28,666 bases of DNA. Source: a virus. Position numbers and translations under genes: made by a program. The stretch is from IMG/VR virus record IMGVR_UViG_3300010354_000444, positions 1 through 28,666 of that record. One strand, 5' to 3'. Position 1 is the stretch's first letter; each line of letters opens with the position of its first letter. This document shows, in pieces, positions 1 to 6,812 of this stretch. Below the pieces are notes generated by a model. That model had not been told where the DNA came from. It ran no database searches and saw only the letters and a list, made by a program, of their open reading frames with translations.

Positions 1-449
1 CCCCATTTCTTACCATTTCTACTATCCTTTCTATTCTTATTCACCTCCTCCTCCCAATACCACTTCTCACATACCAACGGTCTCATCCACAAACCATCAA
101 CATATCCCCACACACCAATCTCCTTCAATTTCTTCACCGTTACACCTCTTCCACTACTTCCTCTTACAGTTACACAAACTATCGTATAACCCCTTCTCTT
201 TAACTCTTTAACCACTTCTACTCCTATTACTAACTTCTTAGCATGTATAGTCTTTTCATTCCATACATCCCAGAAGTCTTTACCAAAACCAACAATACCT
301 TGAAAATCCTTATCCCCCTCTTTATCAACATTAGTCTTAAAAACTAATGTTCCGTCTATATCAACCAATATTAAACCTTTCTCATCCCCCATCCTTCTAA
401 TTAAATCTTCCACTAATATCATTACACTAAACTTCATCATATTCTTCAT
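1..449 (-). CDS. HAD-superfamily phosphatase, polynucleotide 3'-phosphatase-like (3' end outside window)
   Basis: An open minus-strand frame runs off the left edge (149 codons visible). It carries HAD motif I, LVDIDGTL, at residues 28-35 with nucleophile D30 and general acid D32, and a motif II-like strand IVCVTVRGSSG with T94. A following DGLWMRP stretch (118-124) and a Lys-rich end resemble the phosphatase domain of T4-type polynucleotide kinase, which removes 3'-phosphates from nicked ends. I chose the ATG at 449 because AAAGGA lies 5 nt upstream (455-460); an in-frame ATG at 476 has no such site. The coding strand is almost free of cytosine: I count about 15 G on the plus strand in 1-480, against about 24 C in the first 60 bases alone. 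The protein is correspondingly poor in Pro, Ala, His and Gln. Family assignment is fair; substrate is inferred. Confidence 0.6.
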   Translation of the reverse strand, partial: MKNMMKFSVMILVEDLIRRMGDEKGLILVDIDGTLVFKTNVDKEGDKDFQGIVGFGKDFWDVWNEKTIHAKKLVIGVEVVKELKRRGYTIVCVTVRGSSGRGVTVKKLKEIGVWGYVDGLWMRPLVCEKWYWEEEVNKNRKDSRNGKKW

Positions 450-591
450 TACTATCCTTTCCGTTACAAACCCCATACCCCGGTGGGCACGTTTAAGGTT
501 TGCAACAAATCCAATACTAATTATCTCCCCCCTATATTTTTTTCTGTATTTTTACCCTATTAGAACTTATATAAACATATATACATATATG

Positions 592-605
592 GTGACGGCC
601 GCCAC
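592..605. repeat. GC-rich near-palindrome, possible operator
   Basis: GTGACGGCCGCCAC reads as a palindrome around the centre CGGCCG with a single mismatched pair. It is a GC island inside a very AT-rich stretch (541-625) between the divergent HAD and zinc-ribbon genes and just upstream of the rightward promoter. A protein-binding site is plausible by position; nothing else shows its role. Confidence 0.3.
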
Positions 606-627
606 AAGAAAAAATCTGTAAAACTAC

Positions 628-657
628 TTGCAATCTCAAATACACAGTGCTTATACT
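628..657 (+). promoter_or_regulatory. sigma70-like promoter for the 715 gene
   Basis: TTGCAA at 628-633 and TATACT at 652-657 are separated by 18 bp. Transcription would begin near 664, about 50 nt before the ATG at 715. The TTG at 628 that opens a longer reading frame is therefore more likely part of the -35 box than a start codon. Confidence 0.5.
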
Positions 658-714
658 TCTCTATCTACACACCAAGTGAGTGACAATAATGCTCACACAA
701 ACAAAGGAAAACAA

Positions 715-936
715 ATGAGTGAATACATGGAATGTCCAACATGTGGAGAAGAATTCCAGGTTGCAGATGAACTGTTAGGGACAGCTATGAGATGCCCTAT
801 CTGCTTTCAGGGTATTAATCCGTTTGGAGGTATTTTGAACACTAAAAGTTATTATGATGATGATGACAGATATGAGTCTAGTTATACTCGTGAAGTCTAT
901 GATGAACTAGGGTATGAGCAAGGGTATGATTACTAA
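715..936 (+). CDS. Small zinc-ribbon protein, function unknown
   Basis: A 73-aa protein with two Cys pairs, CPTC and CPIC, about 20 residues apart near the N terminus. This is a classic zinc-ribbon knuckle arrangement, followed by a Gly/Phe segment and a very acidic, Tyr-rich tail (DDDDRYESSY and later YEQGYDY). I start it at the ATG at 715, which has AAAGGA about 7 nt upstream. The frame is open back to a TTG at 628, but that codon overlaps a promoter -35 box. The gene stands alone between its own promoter and a strong terminator, so it is probably monocistronic. Such ribbons bind nucleic acid or RNA polymerase in other phages, but no specific role can be read here. Confidence 0.7.
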   Translation: MSEYMECPTCGEEFQVADELLGTAMRCPICFQGINPFGGILNTKSYYDDDDRYESSYTREVYDELGYEQGYDY

Positions 937-961
937 AATTTGTTCTTAATCATAACAAAAC

Positions 962-1003
962 AAAAGACGCTTCTGTGCATATCCACGGAAGCGTCTTTTT
1001 TTA
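962..1003. terminator. Bidirectional rho-independent terminator
   Basis: AAAAGACGCTTC (962-973) pairs perfectly with GAAGCGTCTTTT (988-999). The stem continues inward through a T-G wobble and GTG/CAC to a six-base loop. A T-run follows on the plus strand (996-1002), and on the minus strand the stem is followed by TTTTGTTTTG. It sits between the convergent ends of the 715 gene and the 453-aa gene and can stop both. Confidence 0.9.
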
Positions 1004-1024
1004 TTGTTTGTACGGCGAAATCAA

Positions 1025-2386
1025 CTATTGTAGTTGGCGTTCTCCTCTACCTTTATTATACAGGTAGGCTGCGCCGGCAGCGCCGGCTACAACACCAGCA
1101 GATAAAACATTAGCGTTTAACATTCCTTCAGCTGTTCTTAGAGAAGTTACTTTTTTTCTGATAATTTCCATAGGTCTTTCAACAACTTTTGGTGTGACAG
1201 CAGAAGGCTTTGGAGTTTCACTGGCTATTTCAGCAACAAGAGGTGTTTCAGCTTTTTTGAAGAATTGTAGATCATCTGATGACATTGGTTGTCTACGTAA
1301 AGATAACCTAGATTTTTTTTCTGCCTCAAAGGTTTGTTTTTCTAAATTTTTTTGGCGAAGTTTTTCGGCAGTTGCTTGTTGTCTTAAAAGTTTTTGCTCT
1401 GCTCGCTGCTCTGCTATTTTCCTTTCAGAATCGCTAATTCTCAACGCCTGCCCATAAGATAATCTGTCAAAATCTTCAATATCTATACCAAGTCTATCCA
1501 TTAAACGAATTGCGTTTCCTCCACCAGTGTTGACATACTTTGTTTGACGTATTAACTGTTCTATTTGAGATTGAGACATATTTTCTTCAAGTATAGAAAC
1601 TAAATCATCAGCCAACGGCATGCCTCTGGACATCCGTGATCTAGCAAGGTCTAAGGCGCTCATATAATCAGGAACAAATTGTCCACCAGTATACGTTCTG
1701 TTGATTGTTTCAACAAATCTTCCTGCTTTTACCCTACGGCGACCACTTTTATCTACAAATGTTCTAAGCTCATCCTCAATCGGATTAGCAAGTGACTTTT
1801 GATTCAAAGGATCATGTATAATTGATGCAGTTTGTTCATCATTAACAAAAACTGTAAATCCAGCTGCAACTCTTCTGTCCATTGACCCCATCTTTTTACC
1901 TCGTCTACCAGTCATTATTGGGTGAGGGCCTGCAGGTTTCCTGGTTGCCGGATTAACATATATTGGTTTAATTTCTACAGTTCGTTTTCCAGTTTTGATA
2001 GAAGAATTATTTTGTGAACGAAGTTTATTAGCCTTATTTTTTTTAACCTTGTTTTTTTTAGCTTTTATTCGCGCTGGTTTGATAGGTTCTGATTTTGATA
2101 CAAAGTTATCAATGGGCACAGTAGAAATAGGCGCAGTAGAAACAGGTGTTACTGGTTTAGGAAGATTGTCAATATCAAAAGAATCCTTACCTATTATTTC
2201 TTTTAAGGTTGACTTGATGTCTGCCTCAGTAGCATCTTCCTTCAACCGTACTTTAGCCTTCATTTCCGGGGGAGACCAAGTAACTCCACCTTTTTTACTA
2301 ATACTTTTTTGCCAACCCTTGTTAAGGGCTTGTTCTTCTGAATCAAATGTGTGAGTTACTCCAAAAAATTTAATTTGAAAAGACAT
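1025..2386 (-). CDS. 453-aa basic coiled-coil protein with C-terminal membrane segment, unknown function
   Basis: No family is recognised. The N-terminal 80 residues look folded. Residues about 100-135 are a Lys/Asn-rich basic linker, and residues about 318-370 are rich in Lys, Glu, Gln and Arg and probably form a long helix or coiled coil. The C terminus (about 424-445) is a small-residue hydrophobic segment, NVLSAGVVAGAAGAAYLY, followed by a basic tail. The motif RLGI-D-IEDFDRLSYGQALRI (298-317) resembles RLGMIDLSVLSYEQQVKM in the 1155-aa exonuclease protein, and both proteins end in a similar Gly/Ala membrane segment. GGAG lies upstream of the ATG, and the previous stop is 3 nt away, so it is translated from the mRNA of the 96-aa gene. 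A structural or ejected virion protein is an inference. Confidence 0.7.
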   Translation of the reverse strand: MSFQIKFFGVTHTFDSEEQALNKGWQKSISKKGGVTWSPPEMKAKVRLKEDATEADIKSTLKEIIGKDSFDIDNLPKPVTPVSTAPISTVPIDNFVSKSEPIKPARIKAKKNKVKKNKANKLRSQNNSSIKTGKRTVEIKPIYVNPATRKPAGPHPIMTGRRGKKMGSMDRRVAAGFTVFVNDEQTASIIHDPLNQKSLANPIEDELRTFVDKSGRRRVKAGRFVETINRTYTGGQFVPDYMSALDLARSRMSRGMPLADDLVSILEENMSQSQIEQLIRQTKYVNTGGGNAIRLMDRLGIDIEDFDRLSYGQALRISDSERKIAEQRAEQKLLRQQATAEKLRQKNLEKQTFEAEKKSRLSLRRQPMSSDDLQFFKKAETPLVAEIASETPKPSAVTPKVVERPMEIIRKKVTSLRTAEGMLNANVLSAGVVAGAAGAAYLYNKGRGERQLQ

Positions 2387-2389
2387 TAT

Positions 2390-2680
2390 TTACTCCAAAT
2401 TTCTTGGATCAATAACTAAAGAAGTTATTTCATCGTTATCAACAAGATAGCTAATCATATCTTGCACATTACTGGAAGTTAGTTGACATATATCAATGAT
2501 CATTAACCACTGATCTTTTGGTACAACGGCAAAAATAAGATATCCATTAATTTCTGGATATATTGTTATAATATAATGCTCAGAATCCTCTGCGGATACA
2601 TGCGGAAATGTACAGAACCCTGTATCATCATTCTGTAAAGAATTTTCAAAAATTTCTAATATTTTACGAACAAAATCCAT
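2390..2680 (-). CDS. 96-aa protein of unknown function
   Basis: A compact 96-residue acidic protein with alternating hydrophobic strands (HYIITIYPEINGYLIFAVVP, then a helix and SLVIDP), compatible with a small alpha/beta fold. No catalytic motif or signal peptide is visible. It is the first gene after a consensus TTGACA box at 2733-2738 and leads directly into the 453-aa gene, with the stop and next start only 3 nt apart. A GGGG run about 8 nt before the ATG can serve as its ribosome binding site. Confidence 0.65.
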   Translation of the reverse strand: MDFVRKILEIFENSLQNDDTGFCTFPHVSAEDSEHYIITIYPEINGYLIFAVVPKDQWLMIIDICQLTSSNVQDMISYLVDNDEITSLVIDPRNLE

Positions 2681-2707
2681 AACTATACCCCAAAGTCTAT
2701 GTGGAGT

Positions 2708-2738
2708 ATAGTAACTATCTAGTAAAAGATATTGTCAA
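2708..2738 (-). promoter_or_regulatory. Candidate promoter for the 96-aa/453-aa pair
   Basis: On the minus strand a perfect TTGACA (2738-2733) is followed after 19 bp by TACTAT (2713-2708), 28 nt before the ATG. The spacer is 2 bp longer than optimal. The downstream TTACTAT matches a heptamer found at a similar distance before several late genes in this window. Confidence 0.45.
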
Positions 2739-2785
2739 CCTGTTTTGCTATTAATAAATAGTCTAAATAATATTTTATTTGCATA

Positions 2786-2956
2786 CTAATCGTTATCCAC
2801 TTCTTCTTCCCACACGTCACCACAATCTCTGCAGGTAACATTAAATCTTAGACAGTGTGATTCTTCTTCAGAATCAGATTTGATTACTGGGAGCTGTTTA
2901 ACAATAAAATTTGGTGGATAACTACAGTCCGGACAAATAATTGGATTAAATGTCAT
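2786..2956 (-). CDS. 56-aa zinc-ribbon protein
   Basis: A short frame coding 56 residues. CPDC (residues 8-11) and CRDC (42-45) form a two-knuckle zinc ribbon with a 30-residue spacer, and the C terminus is acidic (EEEVDND). Its ATG overlaps the recA stop in an ATGA junction (2953-2956), which implies translational coupling with recA. The conserved Cys pairs and the coupling make this a real gene. It may modulate RecA or another DNA transaction, but no partner can be read from the sequence. Confidence 0.75.
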   Translation of the reverse strand: MTFNPIICPDCSYPPNFIVKQLPVIKSDSEEESHCLRFNVTCRDCGDVWEEEVDND

Positions 2957-3945
2957 TTGCTTGAGATTTCTTTTATTTCGTTTACAATATCAAGATTTTC
3001 ACGCAACTTTTCTATTGCGTTATCTCGTCCTTGAGCAAAAGATTCACCATTATAATAAACCCATGCACCTTTTTGACTAAAAACTCCATGATCAATACCT
3101 AAATCAAAAATACAGCCAAATTGGTCTATGCCTTTTGAATAATAAATATCAAACTCAGCAATTTTCATTGGTGGAGCAACTTTATTTTTAATAATCTTAG
3201 CTTTAACTTTAACACCTATAGGATTGCCAGCTTTGTCTTTAAGTTCTTCTTTTTTGCGAACATCAATTCTAACTGACGCAGTATATTTTAATGCTAAGCC
3301 ACCAGGAGTTGTTTCTGGATTACCAAACATAACACCTATTTTAGATCTCAACTGATTAATAAAAATAATGAGTGTTTTATGCTGAGAAGCTAAACCAGTC
3401 AATTTTCTCATAGCTTTAGCCATCATACGAGCTTGCAATCCCATTTGAGCCTGTTCCATTTCACCATCTAATTCTGCTTTAGGAATTAGTGCTGCAACAG
3501 AATCAACAACTACAACACCAAGCTCACCCGTTCTAACTAAACGATCAACAATTTCAATAGCTTGCTCGCCATAATCTGGTTGAGCCAACAATAGATTATC
3601 TAAGTCAATTCCTAAATCATGCATATAGCTAGGATCAAGAGCGTGTTCAGCATCAATATAGGCACACTTTAGCCCTGCTCTCTGCGCTTCAGCAACAACA
3701 GTTAAAGCTATTGTAGATTTTCCAGATGATTCTGGACCGTATATCTCAACAATACGACCACGAGGAAGTCCGCCTATACCGAGGATAGCATCTAATGTTA
3801 GAGCACCAGTTGATATTGATGGCCACTTCTGAACATTTTTGGAGCCTAATCTCATTACTGTCCCAGAACCAAATTGTCTGTCCAGTTGAGCTAATGCAAG
3901 TTCTAATGCTTTTGATTCAGAACCAGCTGATTGTTCTTCTGACAT
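2953..3945 (-). CDS. recA: RecA recombinase, phage-encoded
   Basis: A 330-aa RecA that forms ATP-dependent filaments on single-stranded DNA for strand exchange and repair. Visible features are Walker A GPESSGKS (70-77), the catalytic glutamate in DAEHALDP (E100), Walker B VVVVDS (144-149), the loop 1 region MGLQARMM, FINQLR, and the loop 2 region GNPETTPGG. It lacks the long acidic C-terminal tail of Escherichia coli RecA (about 352 aa). The open frame extends 49 codons further upstream, but that part is hydrophobic, not RecA-like, and covers a promoter. The ATG at 3945 with GAAGGGA upstream is the likely start. The gene is followed by an overlapping zinc-ribbon gene and is probably expressed early from the promoter at 3989-4017. 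Confidence 0.95.
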   Translation of the reverse strand: MSEEQSAGSESKALELALAQLDRQFGSGTVMRLGSKNVQKWPSISTGALTLDAILGIGGLPRGRIVEIYGPESSGKSTIALTVVAEAQRAGLKCAYIDAEHALDPSYMHDLGIDLDNLLLAQPDYGEQAIEIVDRLVRTGELGVVVVDSVAALIPKAELDGEMEQAQMGLQARMMAKAMRKLTGLASQHKTLIIFINQLRSKIGVMFGNPETTPGGLALKYTASVRIDVRKKEELKDKAGNPIGVKVKAKIIKNKVAPPMKIAEFDIYYSKGIDQFGCIFDLGIDHGVFSQKGAWVYYNGESFAQGRDNAIEKLRENLDIVNEIKEISSK

Positions 3946-3947
3946 CT

Positions 3948-3976
3948 TTGAATAAATCCCTTCAAAATGGTATAAT
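3948..3976 (+). promoter_or_regulatory. Rightward sigma70-like promoter
   Basis: TTGAAT (3948-3953), a 17-bp spacer and a perfect TATAAT (3971-3976). Transcription would start near 3983, giving a leader of about 27 nt to the 52-aa gene at 4010. It faces the leftward recA promoter and the two start points nearly coincide. Confidence 0.6.
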
Positions 3977-3988
3977 CTTGTACCAACA

Positions 3989-4017
3989 ATTATACAGCAT
4001 AGGAGCATTATGCGCAA
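3989..4017 (-). promoter_or_regulatory. Leftward recA promoter
   Basis: On the minus strand TTGCGC (4017-4012), a 17-bp spacer and a perfect TATAAT (3994-3989). The start near 3982 leaves a leader of about 37 nt before the recA ATG at 3945. The -35 box is weak. The element overlaps the ribosome binding site and start codon of the opposite 52-aa gene. Confidence 0.55.
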
Positions 4018-4168
4018 AAAAATACAACTCACAAACGAATACAGTATAGCAATATATCTATTAAAAAACCGTTTCAACACAGTTGATGACATTTTGAGAT
4101 ATTGGAGTATTTGTGGACCGTGCCAAGAACCACATCCTTCAATAGAAGATTATAATAGTTCAAATTGA
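4010..4168 (+). CDS. 52-aa small protein, unknown
   Basis: A short frame beginning at an ATG 4 nt after AGGAG (4001-4005) and 27 nt after the predicted start of a consensus promoter. The protein has a basic, helix-prone N-terminal half (residues 1-32) and a Cys pair in WSICGPCQEP (CGPC, 35-38), then an acidic polar tail. It overlaps the recA leader in antisense. Promoter, ribosome binding site and frame fit together, so I call it a gene despite its size. A small early regulator or host-takeover peptide would fit the position, but the function is unknown. Confidence 0.5.
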   Translation: MRKKIQLTNEYSIAIYLLKNRFNTVDDILRYWSICGPCQEPHPSIEDYNSSN

Positions 4169-4203
4169 TTTTATACTCAAAAATGTGCTAGTGTGGACTG
4201 GGA

Positions 4204-4221
4204 CCCCCTACCCCCTACCCC
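4204..4221 (+). repeat. C5TA tandem repeat (G-rich on minus strand)
   Basis: Three consecutive C4-5 runs separated by TA. The minus strand therefore has three close G-runs of 4-5, enough for a two-layer G-quadruplex. It marks the left edge of the A/T-only part of the switch region and overlaps a copy of the ACCYCTTACTAT motif. Confidence 0.6.
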
Positions 4222-4231
4222 TTACTATATA
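4217..4231 (+). promoter_or_regulatory. ACCYCTTACTAT motif, copy 1
   Basis: ACCCCTTACTATATA matches the motif at 5758-5775 and 23256-23273 with one difference in the ACCTCTTACTAT core. Here it lies about 110 nt before the AAA+ gene, further than the 31-32 nt of the other two copies. Confidence 0.35.
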
Positions 4232-4320
4232 CTTATATATTCTATATACTATACGTATACTTATATATAACGTATAAGTATATAATAATAATAATATATA
4301 CATATATATAATTTTTTAAT
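4222..4320. other. A/T-only intergenic stretch with 10-bp inverted repeat
   Basis: About 100 bp almost without G or C. TATACTTATA (4256-4265) and TATAAGTATA (4273-4282) form a perfect inverted repeat with a 7-base loop. It is flanked by the C5TA repeat and by the AAA+ gene, at the point where leftward genes give way to a long rightward block. This resembles a DNA-unwinding or regulatory region, but no initiator boxes are recognised. Confidence 0.45.
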
Positions 4321-4341
4321 AATAAAGAATACGGAGATGGC

Positions 4342-5757
4342 ATGCAGATATATCAGATATTTGTCAGCGAATTGCATGCAAATGTAAAATTCAAAGTGTT
4401 AACTGTTGAAGAAGCTAACGAATTCAACGAAAAGATTAAAAACGCTAAAGATCGTAAAAAACGTGTTCTTCAGCATGTTGTATTTAATTTAAATACTGAT
4501 GTTGCCGGTTCATTAGCAATGATGACAAGAACCGCAGCGGAACGAACATTAGATGCAATATACGCTGGATGTATTATGTTAAATCCATCTCTAGATTTAG
4601 AATATTGGTTAACAATAGCTTTTATGACAGCGCCTATTGAAAACGATGGAGATTTGTCTCAAGCAAGTATTGCAGAGATAAAAAGAATGCTTGAAAAAGC
4701 AAAACGAGCACAACCAGTTAGTAAGCAGTCAAAGACAAAGAAAATAACTAAACAAAAGTTTCTTGGTTTAGATTTTTATTTAAAGTCTAATGTGATTGGT
4801 CAAGATGAGGCTATAGATGAAATAGTTTCTGCTTTAGCAAGATCTCAAGCTGATATGCATGATCCTAATAGGCCATTAGGAAGTTTTTTATTTGCAGGAA
4901 GTTCAGGTGTTGGAAAAACCCATTTAGCACAATGCCTGCACAAATATCTTTTTGATGAAGATACCCCTATGATTAGAATTGATTGTGGTGAATTTCAGCA
5001 TAAACACGAGAATCAAAAACTGCTTGGATCACCTCCAGGATATGTTGGCCATGATGATGGTGGTCAATTAACTAATCAAGTTAAAAAAAATCCATATTCT
5101 GTTGTTTTAATTGATGAAGTTGAAAAAGCTCATCCAGATATTTGGAATACTTTTTTGCGTATTTTTGATGAAGGTTGCGTAACAGATTCAAAAGGTGATG
5201 TTGTTAGTTTTAAAAATACAATAATTATTATGACAACAAACTTGGGAAATGAAAAAACTGTTGAAAATTTGATTTCAACTGGAACTGGTTTCACTAACCG
5301 TGTTGATTTTGATAGAAAAACTTCACAAATTCCAATAAGATCACTAGTTGAAAAAAATACGCATCAAGCTATAGATAAATACTTTAGACCTGAGTTCATT
5401 AATAGAATTGATAAAATTATAGTTTTCAATCATTTAAGTCGTAATGATTGCGAAAAAATAGCTGAACTTGAAATGTCTCTAGTTGCAGAAAAACTATCAA
5501 GAAAAGGTTTAATTATTGAATATACAGATAAAGTTATTGATGGCTTAATACAAAAAGGTATTGATACTGTTAAGGGTGCACGTGGAATATCTCAAGTTAG
5601 AAGAGATACTATAGAAACTTCTTTGGCTAAAGTTATGGTAAAAAGCCATATTCCTAGAGGCACTATTTTTCATATAGATTTTTTTGATGATAATTTTGTT
5701 TTTAATATTAAAAAGCCAATTAAAAAAATAGCAACATCAACAAATAATGAGGCTTAA
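4342..5757 (+). CDS. AAA+ ClpA/ClpB-type unfoldase with phage-specific N-terminal domain
   Basis: A 471-aa protein. Residues about 150-460 form one AAA+ module of the second-domain ClpA/ClpB type. Walker A is GSSGVGKT (186-193), the pore loop is GYVG (233-236) within LGSPPGYVGHDDGGQL, Walker B is VVLIDE (254-259), TTNLG supplies sensor 1, FRPEFINRID is characteristic of the family, and GAR with R414 is sensor 2. The family threads proteins through a hexameric pore using ATP. The N domain, first AAA+ module and coiled middle domain of ClpB are missing. Instead residues 1-130 are a helical domain I do not recognise, perhaps a substrate adaptor. GGAG lies upstream of the ATG. As the first gene of the rightward block it may remodel virion or host proteins. 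Confidence 0.85.
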   Translation: MQIYQIFVSELHANVKFKVLTVEEANEFNEKIKNAKDRKKRVLQHVVFNLNTDVAGSLAMMTRTAAERTLDAIYAGCIMLNPSLDLEYWLTIAFMTAPIENDGDLSQASIAEIKRMLEKAKRAQPVSKQSKTKKITKQKFLGLDFYLKSNVIGQDEAIDEIVSALARSQADMHDPNRPLGSFLFAGSSGVGKTHLAQCLHKYLFDEDTPMIRIDCGEFQHKHENQKLLGSPPGYVGHDDGGQLTNQVKKNPYSVVLIDEVEKAHPDIWNTFLRIFDEGCVTDSKGDVVSFKNTIIIMTTNLGNEKTVENLISTGTGFTNRVDFDRKTSQIPIRSLVEKNTHQAIDKYFRPEFINRIDKIIVFNHLSRNDCEKIAELEMSLVAEKLSRKGLIIEYTDKVIDGLIQKGIDTVKGARGISQVRRDTIETSLAKVMVKSHIPRGTIFHIDFFDDNFVFNIKKPIKKIATSTNNEA

Positions 5758-5775
5758 ATAAAAACCTCTTACTAT
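5758..5775 (+). promoter_or_regulatory. 18-bp motif, copy 2
   Basis: ataaaaacctcttactat occurs identically at 23256-23273. Its end is 32 nt before the ATG at 5807. TACTAT could act as a -10-like box. A small inverted repeat, TTAGT-6-ACTAA, follows at 5776-5791. Confidence 0.5.
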
Positions 5776-5806
5776 TTAGTATTATAACTAATAAATAGGA
5801 GGGCAT

Positions 5807-6778
5807 ATGCCTTATATACCTGGAGTAAAACTTCCATATGTTCCAAGAACAGCAACAGGTCCTAGTGGAGCAACATCGCGTCCTAGAATATTTATAGGTT
5901 CTCATGGGGGAGATAATGCGGTATTGGGAGACAATTTTAACTCACTTTTTGGAACTCAAACATCTACTCTTGGTGGATTAGAAGGTAGTAGAGGTAGAGT
6001 TTTAGCAAGTACAGCTGATTATGGTGGAGTATTAGATGCGAGAAGGCAAGCTAGGTTAGCTGCAGCAGATCCTGGATTGTCAACTAGAGGACGCGTTGGC
6101 GCTCCCGGCAGAGGCGCTAGGCCAGTCGGTGGTGGACTAGAGGGCAGAGGTGTTAGACCATCATCTGGAGCAAGAATGCGACCAGAACCAATGCCAATGT
6201 ACGGTCCGGGTAGAGGCGAACTTGCTAGAATAAAGAGAGGACAAAACGCTCAAAGAAGAACAATATTGGGAAATCTTGATGCAAATAGAGCGAGGTCTGG
6301 GTCTGGCGCAGGCATTTCTAGAATGGAAGCTTTAGCCGGAAAAAGAATGGAGCAACATGGAGCTGCATCATTAAGGCGACAGAATGTTCTTGCAAATATT
6401 GAGAGAAGTAAAGCTGGTAGAACTGGTGGTTATAGGCTTGCTAATTCGCCAATGTTGGGTCCTGGTAGAGCAGAATTCAACGTAGCTATGGGGCAGCGAG
6501 TTAGAGAAAATATTGAGAGAAGTAAAGCTGGTAGAACTGGTGGTTATAGGAAAGCTAGTAGAGTTCCTATTGGTTCTGCAGCTAGCGGTTCATCGGACGC
6601 CGCAAGTAAAATTGCTACACAAGCTATTACAGAAGACAAAGGTAGAAATGTCAGTAAATTTCTAAAAGGTAGAAACGGCATGCTTCTTGCTGGAGCTGGA
6701 GCTATTGGACTTGGTGCATATTTGGGTGGAAGGGAAAGAAGAGGAACTTCATCTGGTGCAAGAGGCGCATATAGATGA
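5807..6778 (+). CDS. Gly/Arg-rich repeat protein with C-terminal membrane segment
   Basis: 323 aa, very basic and low in complexity. The N terminus repeats a PY-[IV]-P element (PYIPGV, PYVPRT). Residues 90-250 contain repeated units, GPGR-[GA]-E and then NIERSKAGRTGGYR; the last part is duplicated exactly at DNA level (6394-6436 and 6508-6550). The end (about 291-307) is a Gly/Ala hydrophobic segment, MLLAGAGAIGLGAYLGG, with a basic tail, like those of the 453-aa and 1155-aa proteins. AGGAGGG precedes the ATG. The many Arg residues suggest DNA or RNA binding, for instance an internal head protein, but this is inference and no family is recognised. Confidence 0.7.
   Translation: MPYIPGVKLPYVPRTATGPSGATSRPRIFIGSHGGDNAVLGDNFNSLFGTQTSTLGGLEGSRGRVLASTADYGGVLDARRQARLAAADPGLSTRGRVGAPGRGARPVGGGLEGRGVRPSSGARMRPEPMPMYGPGRGELARIKRGQNAQRRTILGNLDANRARSGSGAGISRMEALAGKRMEQHGAASLRRQNVLANIERSKAGRTGGYRLANSPMLGPGRAEFNVAMGQRVRENIERSKAGRTGGYRKASRVPIGSAASGSSDAASKIATQAITEDKGRNVSKFLKGRNGMLLAGAGAIGLGAYLGGRERRGTSSGARGAYR
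6394..6436 (+). repeat. 43-bp exact repeat, unit 1
   Basis: The 43 bases are identical to 6508-6550, 114 bp downstream, and code for the NIERSKAGRTGGYR unit. 114 bp is 38 codons, so the repeat keeps frame. It indicates recent duplication or gene conversion within the gene. Confidence 0.9.
6508..6550 (+). repeat. 43-bp exact repeat, unit 2
   Basis: Second copy of the in-frame repeat in the Gly/Arg-rich gene; the flanking codons differ between copies, so the identity ends sharply. Confidence 0.9.
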
Positions 6779-6812
6779 TAGAATTATATAAAAATATTTG
6801 AGAAGGTGATTT

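Noticed and set aside
628-714. Longer N terminus of the 73-aa zinc-ribbon protein from TTG
   Set aside because: The TTG is the likely -35 box of the promoter and the segment is low in complexity; ATG 715 has AAAGGA.
3795-4049. 84-codon plus-strand frame
   Set aside because: Antisense to recA; Leu/Gln-rich, no start signal, and in a different frame from the better supported 52-aa gene.
3946-4092. 49-codon upstream extension of recA
   Set aside because: Hydrophobic, not RecA-like, crosses the recA promoter; ATG 3945 with GAAGGGA fits RecA alignment.
4256-4282. Terminator in the switch region
   Set aside because: The stem is pure A/T with one C-G pair, too weak for termination, and lies upstream of a gene start.
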